NCBI GenBank assembly: GCA_029582265.1 | Contig: CM055830.1 | Coordinates: 20,359,365 to 20,423,364 of the forward strand | DNA: 64,000 bases | Direction of reading: 5' to 3' | Source of the DNA: Zoroaster sp. YZ-2022 | Lineage: Eukaryota; Echinodermata; Asteroidea; Forcipulatida; Zoroasteridae | Part shown: piece by piece, positions 1 to 10,913 of the stretch | How positions within the stretch are numbered: the stretch's first letter is position 1 | How the letters are laid out: the number at the start of each line of letters is the position of its first letter | The notes under the pieces: generated by a model | What the model saw: the letters and a program-made list of their open reading frames with translations, nothing else | The model's database searches: none | What the model was told of the DNA's origin: nothing | Program-made: the position numbers and the translations under genes

Positions 1-895
1 CATAATCCACTTTACATAAAATCTATGTCTTATTTGTAGTATTTTATTAAAAAATATTATTTTTACTACTAGTGTTTGTACCTTTCCGGTCGACAACTTA
101 ATCAGTTTCCCATAACTAGCGTCTATAGTTTTCGAAACAGCTACACCATGTGGGAAAAATTTGGCTCAATTTGGTACAGAGCCCCGAAAGCCTAGCTTAA
201 ACGTGTCCGAGTTAGAAATGAGTCTATACTGCACACCGTTTAATCGTCCCTAGCTTTGACCGGAGGCTGTGTTACACGTGCTTAAAGTTGATATTGTGCA
301 GTCCAGGCAAGCATGAAAAAGCGATCTCTATCTAAGAAGTTCCAGAGCTACCCGGAAGACAGCCAGAAGCATTATGAAGCCACGTAGATGAATTTTGTTA
401 GAGCGGTGTTAGTTATAGCGACAATGGCTTAGAGCCACACCATCGGGCAGGGCAAAACAGAATGTTGAAGATAATGAATCCATAGTTTCCATGACAACCA
501 TCAAGATGCAGAGGTGGGGAACAGTGAAGCTTATATTGAGCATCCCGCTATAGGGCGAGTAGGGTTAAGTGGCAAGAAAACGTGAAGTCCACGAGACAAC
601 TGGGATTTAAACCAGTAATTTAGTATTGGTGGAACTGCTAAACAGATTAATAAGAAGGTCCGTGATTTAGACCAAACAAACAATCGAAGGCAGAAGTGTA
701 ATATTTGTGTACAGTGAGCCTACAGGGGTGTATCCAGGCTCTCTAACAAGCGGACACACGTCACAAAGAGAGCACACTGCCAAAAAGGGGAGGGGACACA
801 CTCAAAAACGTAAGGTAAATAATATTTACATGCACAGCGATAACAACTGGGGAAACATGTCTAACCCCCCGTATACGCCAATGCGAGCCTAACAT
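1..895. other. No recognisable feature
   Basis: I see no long reading frame, tandem repeat or terminal inverted repeat in this stretch. The only frames are about 60 codons or shorter and show no family motif. It reads as ordinary AT-rich intergenic DNA. Confidence 0.6.
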
Positions 896-1243
896 GGAGT
901 GCCATGGCCGAGCGGTTTAGTGCATCGGATTTGTGTTCTAATGGCTGAGTCGTCAGAATGTGGGTTCGAATCCCAACCGCGACCATGGTGCTTGTGTCCT
1001 TGAGCAAGACACTTTACCATAATTGCTTCTCTCCACCCAGGGGTAAATGGGTACCTGTGATTAGCCCTATATGCGCTGTAATGGCAGCAATTGAGCTGTA
1101 TACTCCCCCAGGGAGCTGGGATTGTTTCAGGAATGATTTATGAGCCCGATGAGCAGGGGTAATAATATAATGCGCCTTGAGCACCAGTTTGGTGGATACG
1201 TGCGCCATATAAGTCTACATTATTATTATTATTGTTATTATTA
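896..1243 (+). mobile_element. tRNA-Leu-derived SINE, copy 1
   Basis: The head at about 897-985 carries a pol III A box (TGGCCGAGCGG) and B box (GGTTCGAATCC) and resembles tRNA-Leu. The body includes 'CCTTGAGCAAGACACTT' and 'CACCCAGGGGTAAATGGGTA'. The 3' end reads GCGCCTTGAGC...GGTGGATACGTGCGC and runs into TTA repeats. The same family recurs at 10343 (minus), 24412 (plus), 31633 (minus) and 39748 (minus). A weak TAACAT direct repeat flanks it. The head replaces the 'CTCAAGTTCTGG' anticodon arm of the other copies with a variant ('TTTGTGTTCTAATGG'). This variant is shared only with the 39.7-40.8 kb copy, so there are at least two subfamilies. Confidence 0.9.
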
Positions 1244-1628
1244 ACATATATGAATTCAAAGACCAATGGCGCACCCAGGATTTCCACTGAGAGGGTTTGA
1301 GGGCATACTCTATTCACTTACCGAGTAGAGTACAACCCTCCCCAAATAATTACGGTCGAGCCACCAAACACCAGTATTTTACACCCCGATTATTATTATT
1401 TTTAATGAATGATAAAATAAAGGTACACAATATTTTTTGCCCGCCCCCCCCCCTCGCCCTTGGATGTTCCACTGTCATAGACCTTTCAATTCAAAGGCCC
1501 CGTAACCCGTTGATAACATACATTAAATGAAACAAGTTATACATTTACAATACGTGTGTGAAGACACAATTCATGTCTGCCCCGATTAGCAGAGTACCTA
1601 TTATTTATGACCATTTGGCCTGACTTGT
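1244..1628. other. No gene; C-rich run near 1441
   Basis: This is intergenic sequence with a run of about ten C residues near 1444. No coding or repeat family is recognised. Confidence 0.5.
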
Positions 1629-1915
1629 TAGGTGTTTGGGTATGTACCCGAAACACCTATTGTTTTTGTTCGGTTTTTTAGGTGTTCGGGTATGTGCCCG
1701 AAACACCTATTGTTTTTGTACGGTTTTTTTTTAGGTGTTCGGGTACCCGAAACACCTATTGTTTTTGTTCGTTTTTTTTTGTTTTTTGTTTGTTTTACTT
1801 CTTCTTCTTCTTCTTCTTCTCCCCCATCTTGTCCGCAAACAAAAACATACTTGCCAAGTTTAAAAAACCTTCAAACTTCACACATAGTTAGACCTTAACT
1901 TGTAGATGAAACCTA
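1629..1915 (+). repeat. Triplicated palindrome plus (CTT)n, unknown TE family
   Basis: Three head-to-tail copies of a palindrome (AGGTGTTCGGGT / ACCCGAAACACCT) sit at about 1629-1658, 1679-1710 and 1732-1759. Each is followed by a TTGTTTTTGT segment. A CTT microsatellite (about 1797-1821) and a segment ending 'GTAGATGAAAC' follow. The same order (AACACCTTGTTTTTG, CTT repeats, TACTTGC, GTAGATGAAAC) recurs at 4629-4795. An inverted 'CCCGAACACCTAG' lies at 5865-5877. This is therefore a dispersed element with one palindromic end that has triplicated here. The superfamily is not identified. Confidence 0.65.
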
Positions 1916-1916
1916 G

Positions 1917-1966
1917 TGACGTCATGATGATCAGGAAACCGCAACAGTGACGTCATGATGACGTCA
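1917..1966. promoter_or_regulatory. Cluster of three TGACGTCA (CRE-type) palindromes
   Basis: Exact TGACGTCA octamers occur at 1917-1924, 1948-1955 and 1959-1966. This is the consensus for CREB/ATF factors. They lie inside or beside repeat-derived DNA with no nearby gene, so a regulatory role is not shown. They may simply be part of the repeat consensus. Confidence 0.3.
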
Positions 1967-2990
1967 AGTCCACATACGTAATGACCCACATTCAGTGTAT
2001 GTTCGCCATTTTGTGCGTTAGAAATTATAACTATAGAGGGCGCTATACAACTTTAGTGGTCTTTACACAATCGGTGCGTAAGAAATTAATTCGTCTTATC
2101 CTATCAATGCCAAGTTTAGCGTGAAGTTTCCCGTTACGCTAATCGGATTGCTTAATAGTGGACATGGAATGTAAGAGGGGGTTTCACCGAGAGATGTCCA
2201 CCTGGGCACCTGCTTTACTGATTTGTGTGCCTTTTAATAATTATTTTATTTGAGTTTGTTGAATTTCAAAACTTTTAGTGGTCACTTGGTGGCGCTGATC
2301 ATCACATATATTTATAAACTTATAACGCGTTTGTGGAGCATATCGCTGTAAAAGGTAACGAAAATTCATTCCACTTTTCTACTGATTCAAAGTTTTCACA
2401 AGCACATCGAAGTCATCTGCAGACACCTGATTGGTGCTTCTTACTATGGTGTAAGTAAAAAGGTGAAATCAGCGAGAAATTACTTTAAAAAATTGGTCAA
2501 AGTTGATGATTTTTGTAAACAAGCTTACGTACATGTGTACACGACGGTATACCCTTCCGATGGTACCCTTCACACTTACACTGTCAAATCGGCGTTTGTT
2601 GACAAAATGGCATGTTGATTTGGAGGAATTTGATATGGGGCTAGTTAGGTTTTGGTGAGTTTACTTCGTAGTTTGTACAAATGTAGGCTTACCAGTAGGC
2701 AGTACCACACATACACATAGTGAATGATGTACTTCAATATTATTATTAATAATTAAGGAAGGAAGTCCGATTCTAATCTTATGACTGTTAGTGACTGACC
2801 TTGTGTGTAGTAATATTAATTTAAAAAACAAATATTAATCTAATCCCTTGCAAAGACGTCCATGATGCTATTGGTGTGCAACTTTCATCATTACATTAAT
2901 TATTTGTGTAAATTTAAGAAACTAAAAGTTATTGAAAATATTTTCCTCATTAACGTTAGTCGTTAGGCGTGGTATGCATTATATTGGAAG
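1967..2990. other. No recognisable feature
   Basis: This is AT-rich sequence without long frames, tandem repeats or terminal repeats that I can identify. Confidence 0.5.
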
Positions 2991-2994
2991 GGTG

Positions 2995-4000
2995 TGTAAT
3001 AATAATAATAATAATAAAGATTTTTAGCGCGCACATATCCACCCTGCTGGGCGCTCAAGGCGCGGAAACAAAGAAAAAACATTAATACAAACAATATACA
3101 ATGATAGCATAGGGAAAACAAATTATGTACCGAGATACATGTACCTACAATGCAATTACAAATATACATCAGAGTTGTGACATAAGATGAGTTTTAAGCA
3201 TCGACTTGAATCTGGTTATACTATGACAAGATTTGAGTTTAGTTGGAAGATGATTCCAGAGTCTCGGAGCTGCGACAGAAAACGACCTATCACCCCAGTT
3301 CCGTTTTGAAGTTGGTTCCTTGAGGAGTGACATGTTGCTGGAGCGCAAATTGCGTGATGGAGTGTAGACTTTAAGTAGTTCAGAAATATAAATTGGAGCA
3401 ATGTTATTAAAAGATTTGTGAACAATTAGCATAAGTTTAAAAACAATTCTCTGTGAAACAGGAAGCCAGTGCAGTTCTTTCAAGATTGGCGTGATATGGC
3501 ATGACTTTCTGGACAAAGTCACAACACGAGCTGCTGTGTTTTGTATGTGCTGAAGACGAGATATTTGATTCTGCGGAAGACCGTAAAGGAGAGAATTCCC
3601 GTTATCGAGCCGTGATGTGACAAATGCATGTATAATTTGTTCAGCAGCACTTTTATTCAAGTATTTCCTAATTCGGCTTATATTTCTGATATGAAATGAT
3701 GATATGCGAACAATGTTGGAGATATGTGGTTTTAAAGTCATTGTCGAGTCAAATATAACACCCAAATTACGTGCATGTAATGAAGGGGTTATCTGCGAGT
3801 CACCAATTGTAATAAATGGAAGAGAAACTTTAGACAATTGCTGACGTGATCCAAATAGAACAAATTCTGTTTTTTCATCGTTCAATTTCAGGAAGTTTTG
3901 TCTCATCCAACTTCGAATCTCTTGAATACATTTCTCCAGTGTTTTAATGCAGGAATCAGCAGGTTCTTGAGAAGATTTAAAAGTAATGTAAAGCTGCGTA
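2995..4000 (-). mobile_element. 5'-truncated CR1/L2-like LINE, copy 1
   Basis: On the minus strand, a coding fragment (3999 to 3169) is followed by about 150 bp of 3' UTR. This ends in GCGCCTTGAGCGCC...GGTGGATATGTGCGC and a short TTA tail (2998-3018 on the plus strand). Truncation falls just after the catalytic YADD position, because the frame opens at TQLYITF. Truncated copies made by incomplete reverse transcription are typical of this group. The 3' tail matches the one at 19024-19330. Confidence 0.85.
3169..3999 (-). pseudogene. LINE reverse transcriptase C-terminal fragment (CR1/L2-like)
   Basis: This is the C-terminal part of a non-LTR retrotransposon polyprotein and is open throughout. 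It begins at TQLYITF, just past the RT active site. It continues through NFLKLNDEKTEFVLFG, NLGVIFDSTMTLKPHI, TSRLDNGNSLLYGLP and QNTAARVVTLSRK. It ends with HITPILKELHWLPV, GDRSFSVAAPRLWNHLP and FKSMLKTHLM. These blocks are the usual thumb and C-terminal region of CR1/L2/Crack-type LINEs. No endonuclease or catalytic motif remains, so it cannot move by itself. The absence of internal stops suggests a fairly young insertion. An internal methionine at 3906 is not a biological start. Confidence 0.88.
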
Positions 4001-4246
4001 GGGACCTACCAATACAATAAGACATACCTGATGGCTACATTGCAGTTTACTTTATAGTGGCACTTAATTTTCTCACTAAAGCAGCCCAGAAACAAATATC
4101 AGCACCTTTATTGAGATAATGAAACAGTCACATCATGGAGGAAGGATTTTGTCAAGAATAATTGTGTGCAATTTTGAAAACAACCAATGCCCTTTTCAAT
4201 TTCAATGGTCCAGCTACTCCAAAATTATACACTTTTTTCCCCATTT
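4001..4246. other. No recognisable feature
   Basis: This short spacer lies between the LINE 5' truncation point and the next tandem array. Confidence 0.4.
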
Positions 4247-4595
4247 TATTTACATAAATTAGAACTTCTGTATAATTTTCAAATACTTTATTCTTGGTCC
4301 ATGTACTTATAAAACCTTCCTATTATTTTTGCAGCATGTTCACTGTGACATATTATTTTCCTCATTCACATGAATTAGAACTTCTCTGAAATTTCAAATA
4401 CTTTATTTTTGGTCCATGTACTTATAAAACCTCTGAAATTTCAAATACTTTATTCTTGGTCCATGTACTTATAAAACTTTCCTATTATTTTTGACAGCAT
4501 GTTCACTGTGACGTATTATCTTCCTCATTCACATAAATTAGAACTTCTCTGAAATTTCATATACTTTATTCTTGGTCCATGTACTTATAAATCTC
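4247..4595 (+). repeat. Tandem repeat, about 120-bp unit, three-plus copies
   Basis: The unit starts near 'ACATAAATTAGAACTTCT' and contains 'TTGGTCCATGTACTTATAA' and 'CAGCATGTTCACTGTGAC'. Starts lie at about 4250, 4366 and 4532. A partial internal duplication near 4434 repeats only the first half. Copies differ by a few substitutions, which suggests an old local array. Confidence 0.8.
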
Positions 4596-4624
4596 CAACA
4601 CTTCGAATTAATGACGTAACCATT

Positions 4625-4800
4625 TTAACTTCAACCGAACACCTTGTTTTTGTTGTGACAAAAACTTATATCTAGTTTTACTTCTTCTTCTTCTTCTCCC
4701 CCGCGTCTGTCCGGTAACAAACACATACTTGCAAAATTCACATGAACTTGAAACTTGGCATGTACTTAGAACTTAACAAGTAGATGAAACACGAGTTGTG
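4625..4800 (+). repeat. Dispersed repeat segment with CTT microsatellite
   Basis: This is a diverged copy of the segment at about 1750-1910: an AACACCTTGTTTTTG start, CTT repeats (4680-4697), 'CTCCCCC', 'ACATACTTGC' and 'GTAGATGAAAC'. It leads directly into the 150-bp tandem array. That array is closed on the far side by 'CCCGAACACCTAG' at 5865-5877, so the array may lie inside this element. Confidence 0.55.
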
Positions 4801-5860
4801 AGTGACCCCAATTTGACCTTACTTCCTGTCCAAACCGGAAGTCAAAGTTTAATATTTAAAAAATCATATCTCAACAACCACAACAGGTAAATTCACAATT
4901 TTTGTACCATTGTACAGACCGTTAATTGTCAAAGAATATTTACAAAAAGATGACCCCAATTTGACCTTACTTCCTGTCCAAACCGGAAGTCAAAGTTTAA
5001 TAATTAAAAAATCATATCTCAACAACCACAAGAGGTAAATTCACAATTTTTGTACCATTGTACAGATCGCTAATTGTCAAAAATATTTACAAAAAATTAC
5101 CCCAATTTGACCTTACTTCCTGTCCAAACCGGAAGTCAAAGTTTAATATTTTAAAAAACATATCTCAACAACCACAAGACGTAAATACACAATTTTTGTA
5201 CCATTGTACAGATCGTTAATTGTCAAAAAATATTTACAAACAGGTGACCCCAATTTGACCTTACTTCCTGTCCAAACCGGAAGTCAAAATTTAATATTTA
5301 AAAAATCATATCTCAACAACCAAAAGAGGTAAATTCAGAGTTTTTGCACCGTTGTACTGATCGTTAATTGTCAAAAAATATTTACAAAAAGGTGACCCCA
5401 ATTTGACCTTTACTTCCTGTCCAAACCGGAAGTCAAAGTTTAATATTTAAAAACAAATCATATCAACAACCACAAGAGGTAAATTCACAATTTTAGCACC
5501 ATTGTACAGATCGTTAATTGTCAAAACAATTTTACACAGAGGTGACCACAATTTGACCTTTATTTCCTGTCCAAACCGGAAGTCAATGTTTAATATTTAA
5601 AAAAAATCATATGTCAACAACCACAAGAGGTAAATTCACAATTTTAGCACCATTGTACAGATCGTTAATTGTCAAAACAATTTTACACAAAGGTGACTCC
5701 AATTTGACCTTTACTTCCTGTCCAAACCGGAAGTCAAAGTTTAATATTTAAATCAAAATCTTCCACAAGAGGTAAATTCACAATCTTTGCACCATTGTAC
5801 AGATCGTTAATTGTCACAAAATATTTAAACAAAGTTGACCCCAATTTGACCTTTACACCC
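4800..5860 (+). repeat. Tandem array, about 148-150-bp unit, seven-plus copies
   Basis: Starts of 'GACCCCAATTTGACC' or variants fall near 4801, 4949, 5098, 5243, 5393, 5541, 5693 and 5837. Each unit holds the inverted pair ACTTCC...GGAAGT around 'TGTCCAAACC', then 'ATCATATCTCAACAACCAC', 'GGTAAATTCACAATTTTTG' and 'CAGATCGTTAATTGTCAAA'. Divergence is modest. Because the array sits between CTT-bearing and 'GAACACCTAG' ends, it looks like the tandemly repeated interior of a non-autonomous transposon. Confidence 0.9.
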
Positions 5861-5879
5861 TCCCGAACACCTAGAGTTT

Positions 5880-7590
5880 GTGTCAAAACAAACTCTGAAT
5901 CTCTAGTTTTTCTTTTATGTATGATGTTTGTGGGTAATTTCACTGAAGTTGTTATTTCTGAAAACCTCCTTGATGTTTGAAATTACACTAGTTTATCCAA
6001 GTATTAAAAAGAGATTTTTTTTTCTTCACCTGGTCAAAATGTGCATTCATGTGTGTATTTGGGATCATCCGTTTGGTCCATGCATTTCGCGGAAAATTCC
6101 AAAGTTTCCTTTAAAAAGTTCACAAAAGTCACTAAATACGCTCAGTTTACTTTCCAAAACGGAAAGGTAAGTTTATATCGGATTCACTCACAATTTCAAA
6201 GAATATTTGACGTCATTACGCGGGGGATCCAGGAATTGGGAAAACATGTTTTGCAATAATTTGACAGCACATTAGACAACATTTCACAGGATGTTTGAAA
6301 CTTTATTTATTTTGCTTGACAGATACCGAATTGTGTTAAAATGCCTACAACTATAAAACATTCGGTGACCATTCTGTGTAGGTGTTGCCGCTGTTAATTC
6401 ATCTCCAATTGGATCAGAACGACAGGAAACAGTCGCTCATGAAATTGCCGGTCAAGTCTCCATGCGTGCAGGGGAAACTGAGATTCAGCCCGAAGGGTAA
6501 CTGGCATCCGTCTTATCTCGTACGGGCAGAGATAACTGCTGGAATTTCCTGTTGTTCCGACGTCCAATTGTGTGCAGGGGACAGGACGGATGGAACGTTT
6601 TGTCCCACAGTCGATAAATCCCTTGATTTGAGGGAAGGAGATATTAAAGTGAATCTCTTCGCTATGTCCAGGAGGCAGCCTCCGATACGGGTTGTGATCA
6701 GTTATACTGCCTTTAACTAATTCCTCAAAATGGTTTGTGGAAGTTTGACCGCTTCTGACATCGAAAATGAGGTTATACAACTTGATTGATGCTATGTAAA
6801 GTTTCACACGCTGCAAATTTAATTGCGATCACGATTAGGCTTAATAACTACAATAGACCATAGGACGTACTGCCAAAATGTCTATAGAGCGATCTCGAGA
6901 TTCGTGCTCTTCACCGTGGTAGTAGATGAAACTCTCCAAAAAATTTCTTTGGGACATCCTGAACAACATTTTGGCTGTACCCCGTTGCAGAAGTGACACG
7001 TTTGAGAGTAAATTCGTCTCAAAGATTCGATTTTTTGGGGGGCGAATGGGATCTACGCTGTGCAATAAAGATATTCGCCTCGAAACAAATTCGCCCCATT
7101 CATTTTTGAGAAAACATTCGCCCCAAAACCAAATCGCCCAACACAAATTCACCCCATCCATCGGAATTATCAAATATCAGTTAGCTTTTGGTTTGGTTTG
7201 TTTTCTCAAACCAGTAGGAACTTAGGAAGCCCTCATACTGAAACCTGCTATTCATTAGAGATAAATAGACTATTTTTGTTTTATATTTGGGTCTGTTTTT
7301 CGATAACTCCCTGCCCTGTTTCATTACAGGATATAAGTCTTAATTTTTAAAATAATGATTTTTTTGTTTTATCAGCGGTTTATTATTCTTTAGACCTGTC
7401 AGAAAAATTCCCCTAAAATAAGGTATATGTACACAGAATTTCTTCTTTGCATGAAGTATTTCCATGCTTTTTTTTTTTTTTTTTAATTCAGCTCATTCTC
7501 CTCGTTTATTATTATTTTTTTTTACAAACAAACAACACGGGGGTCAGAGTGGAATCCACTCCCTGAAAATCACCCAAGAAATTAAATTAT
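5880..7590. other. No confident gene; overlapping weak frames near 6.4-7.2 kb
   Basis: Frames of 110-140 codons occur on both strands at about 6382-6816 and 6841-7225. They overlap each other, match no family I know and lack a clear splice or translational context. An 'ATTCGCCCC'-type motif recurs near 7035-7155 in both orientations, hinting at an old repeat. I treat none of this as a gene. Confidence 0.45.
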
Positions 7591-7599
7591 TTTCATATT

Positions 7600-7775
7600 T
7601 CTATGAAAGCTCACTAATCCTTCCTTTGTTCACTTCCCACACTCCTATTGGCTTTGGTAGATTCAGGTGCCTATTTTTAATTGGCTACTATTTTCCCGCT
7701 TTTTTGGATACCTTCCCAAGATCCTTTGCTTTCCCTTTCCCTATAAATGGATGAATATTAATAATAATTATAAAC
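7600..7775 (+). mobile_element. Penelope-like 3' region fragment (plus orientation)
   Basis: The block 'CTCCTATTGGCTTT', 'TTTAATTGG', 'CTACTATTTTCCCGC', 'GATCCTTTGCTTTCCCT', 'CCCTATAAATGGATGA' is the reverse complement of 17611-17735. There it lies downstream of a GIY-YIG fragment of a Penelope-like element. The family assignment rests on that link. No coding sequence is left here. Confidence 0.6.
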
Positions 7776-10179
7776 AACAAGGTTCGTTTGCTCCCCGAAT
7801 TTACGCGAATTATTGTTCAAAAAAAATAATAATAAAAATTAAAAACTACAATAAAAAATAAAACAAAATAATTATATATGAATGTTATCCTTTTATCCTT
7901 TTCCAAAGTGAAAGGACAAAATGCAGACTGTTATCCTGTAACATGCTCCTAATGTATCGTTTTTGAATAGTTCACACTGTCTGTCTGTTATAATGTAAAT
8001 TATTGCAGCCCATCTGAACCACTTAATGAGCTCCACGGTTGTAGAATTCAGACGCTAGCATCTCCAGCATGAGTTACCGGTAACTGAAACACAATTGTAA
8101 GAGACATGTTGACATGAGAAAAGCTGCAAGATTGATTGCACTCGCTTTGCCGTTTAATTTGCAGCACAGGGCAAAATGTTTCGTGGTAATACGAAGAACA
8201 GATAAGGCAAAGCTTTTATACATTCATATCATTACTCACTCCACTTTTCTTGTAAGCCTAATACTTTTCTACAAAGCCCAATTAATGTAATTTGCCGGTG
8301 AACTACACACACACATACACGACTTAGAAATGTATTTAACACGATGTACACTTTGTGTTTGTTTTCAAGGATGCTTCGCCGTGTTTGGCTTTAGGCACCA
8401 CGGACTAAGGCGGTATATACTGGTCGACGCGCATGATACCTAACGGTTTATCAGGCTCACTGATGACAACTGGCTGAGTGCAAGAGCCAAGTTGTAAGAG
8501 CCCTCAGTTAATGACAACACAGATCAGTGGATTGCAAGTTCGCATGAGACATGTTTACACCAGAGTCAGAGCTATTTATTGCATACAAAACACTATAGGC
8601 CCTAATTGTTAATTATGAGTTTGTTCAATGTTGTACTTATACCTCCAAAATAAAATAACACAGGCATATGGATGATATTTGGCTCAAAACCTTTAATTCA
8701 TGTTTTTCACGATTTCAATTTTAAAAAATGTCGCTGAATGGTAATCATTAGTATGATTAAATCCTTTTGCAAAATATAAATTACGATTAACATTAACACT
8801 AATGATTCTTCTGTAATTCTAAAAAGAAAAAGCGAAAATGCATTTTTATATGTAAGCATATTTTTAACAACTCTATGTGAAGGAGGTGTGGCTAATGTTG
8901 AAGTAACGTCACAGTTAGGAGGCAGCGATATTGTCTTCTTCAGCGTTGGTGGTATAGGGGCGGTATGGTACCATTATATTATAGTATTATAACCAAATAG
9001 TAACAGTTGTTTGAATATTACTGTGGCTATACTGACTTTATTGGTATGTGGAGTGTTCTGTGCTACTGCTTTTCAATATTACTATAATTGGTTAAAACAA
9101 AGGCACCTATTAGTTAATACGCTCTTGGTAAAAGGTTATTATATGCATCCATAATTCATGAACATCGATATATAGACCAATATAAAACCTGTCCAGTGAA
9201 TGTTTTATATATATGTTTTAATTTTTATTGACTTTTATTGACTTTATAGCTTCACGCACTCAGCAAACACTCGACACAATGGCGATCGATTGAAAGAATT
9301 AGTTTGTTCGTGTCTTAATGGAAATTAATGCAATTCAGAAGAAACGATTTCACATGATGAATGTCCCTTCTCCAGCTTTACATCAAATTGAATTTTGTAG
9401 ATAATAAATACACTGTAAAAATGATGTTTAGAATTTAAACACACGCAAAATAAACGTGTTTGGGAATGCTTTTAAATGCTAAACGGCCATCCTCTGTACA
9501 TGTCACAAAGCTAAACGTGCTTAGCTTTTTGACACGTGTTCATATGGTATTTATGCCCTTAGGAAACGAACACACCTGATTAAGATTTTTCGGGTTGCTT
9601 TGCGTGCTGATTATTGTTCATGATGAATTCAGAGCGGGAAAACTGACGCGGGAACCCGAAGGAGGCAACGAATGTTTTCCTTTCCATGGTAAATACAACC
9701 ATAAGGTTATATCATCATACTCAGCACTATCCCCAACAATTAATCCGTGATATGAGGTTGTCAAGATGTATTAAGATGTCTGCCAATCTTGGATGTTGTA
9801 TTTTTCATATGAGTTATATACTAACATTTTATGTAAACAAAGCGGAAAACACAGGCGATACCGTAACATGTTAAATAATGTATTGGTACAAAAAAGGGGT
9901 GGGGGCAGTAGCACTCTAATATCAGCAGTTTTGCCATTATTACAAATGATGTTTCTTTGAAACGGTTAATTTCATGAGAAGTATAACCTAAACATATATA
10001 TCATGAGAGAAGACATATCAACATATTATGTACAACCACTCAAAATCAGTAAGATCAAAATCAGTAAGATCACATCAGCTCAATAATAGTATAACATAAA
10101 GTAGCCTATATAAAACACACAAAACTATATAAAACACACAAAACTCACGCATTACATCATCTACCATAGTTGTCTCAAC
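7776..10179. other. No gene; one possible MITE end at 9409
   Basis: This is AT-rich sequence without credible coding content. 'TACACTGTAAAAA' at 9409-9421 matches the terminus of the MITEs at 10182 and 45048 and may be one end of a decayed relative. I could not find its partner. A poly-A/T-rich tract lies around 7800-7880. Confidence 0.45.
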
Positions 10180-10181
10180 TA

Positions 10182-10911
10182 CACTGTAAAAAAATATGTA
10201 AATTTACAGCAAAATGCAGGCAACTCTATTTCCAACAATTTGCTGTATTACACTTTTACATACCGTAACAAGTGTGTTAAACTGATTTACACAATTTCTG
10301 TAAACGCTTAATAATGAAACTGCAATACGTTTCCATATTTGTTTAATAATAATAATAATAATAATGTGTGGACTTATATAGCGCACGTATCCACCAACTA
10401 AGTGGTGCTCAAGGCGCATTATATCATTACCCCTGCTCATAAGGCTTATAAGGCTCATAAATCATTCCTGAAACCATCTCAGCTCCCTGGGGAGTATACA
10501 GCTCAATTGCTGCCATTACAGCGCATATAGGGCTAATCAACCAACTCTGCCCGCACAGGTACCCATTTAACCCCTGGGTGGAGAGAAGCAATTATGGTTA
10601 AGTGTCTTGCTCAAGGACACAAGTGTCACGGCCGGGATTCGAACCCACATTCTGCTGCTAACACCAGAACTTGAGTGCGGTAAGCTAGACCGCTCGGCCA
10701 CGACACTCACGTTTGTCCCATTCTGATTCTCTTTTCGGCCCACAAAAATATGTCCAAACATATATGGAAACATACTGCAGTTTCATTATTAAGCGTTTAC
10801 AGAAATTGTGTAAATCAGTTTAACATACTTATGTAAAATTGTAATACAGCAAATTGTTGGCAATAGAGTTGACTGCATTTTGCTGTAAATTTACATGTTG
10901 TTTTTACAGTG
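10182..10911. mobile_element. Long-TIR foldback MITE (CACTGTAAAAA ends) split by a SINE
   Basis: The arms are about 160 bp: 10182-10342 and 10757-10911. The left arm begins CACTGTAAAAA and includes GTAAATTTACAGCAAAATG. The right arm is its reverse complement and ends TTTTTACAGTG. Dinucleotide TA flanks both ends (10180-10181 and 10912-10913), as in TA-targeting DNA transposons. The spacer has been opened by a minus-strand SINE. There is no transposase, so it is non-autonomous. A shorter relative with the same ends lies at 45048-45417. Confidence 0.85.
10343..10710 (-). mobile_element. tRNA-Leu-derived SINE, copy 2, inside the foldback MITE
   Basis: This copy has a TAA tail (10345-10366), a tail motif GCGCACGTATCCACC...GTGCTCAAGGCGC, a body with 'CTCCCTGGGGAGTATACAG', and a tRNA-Leu-like head at the right end. 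The B box complement is GATTCGAACCC and the A-box complement is CCGCTCGGCCA. It sits in the loop of the palindromic element, so it inserted after the MITE. Confidence 0.9.
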
Positions 10912-10913
10912 TA

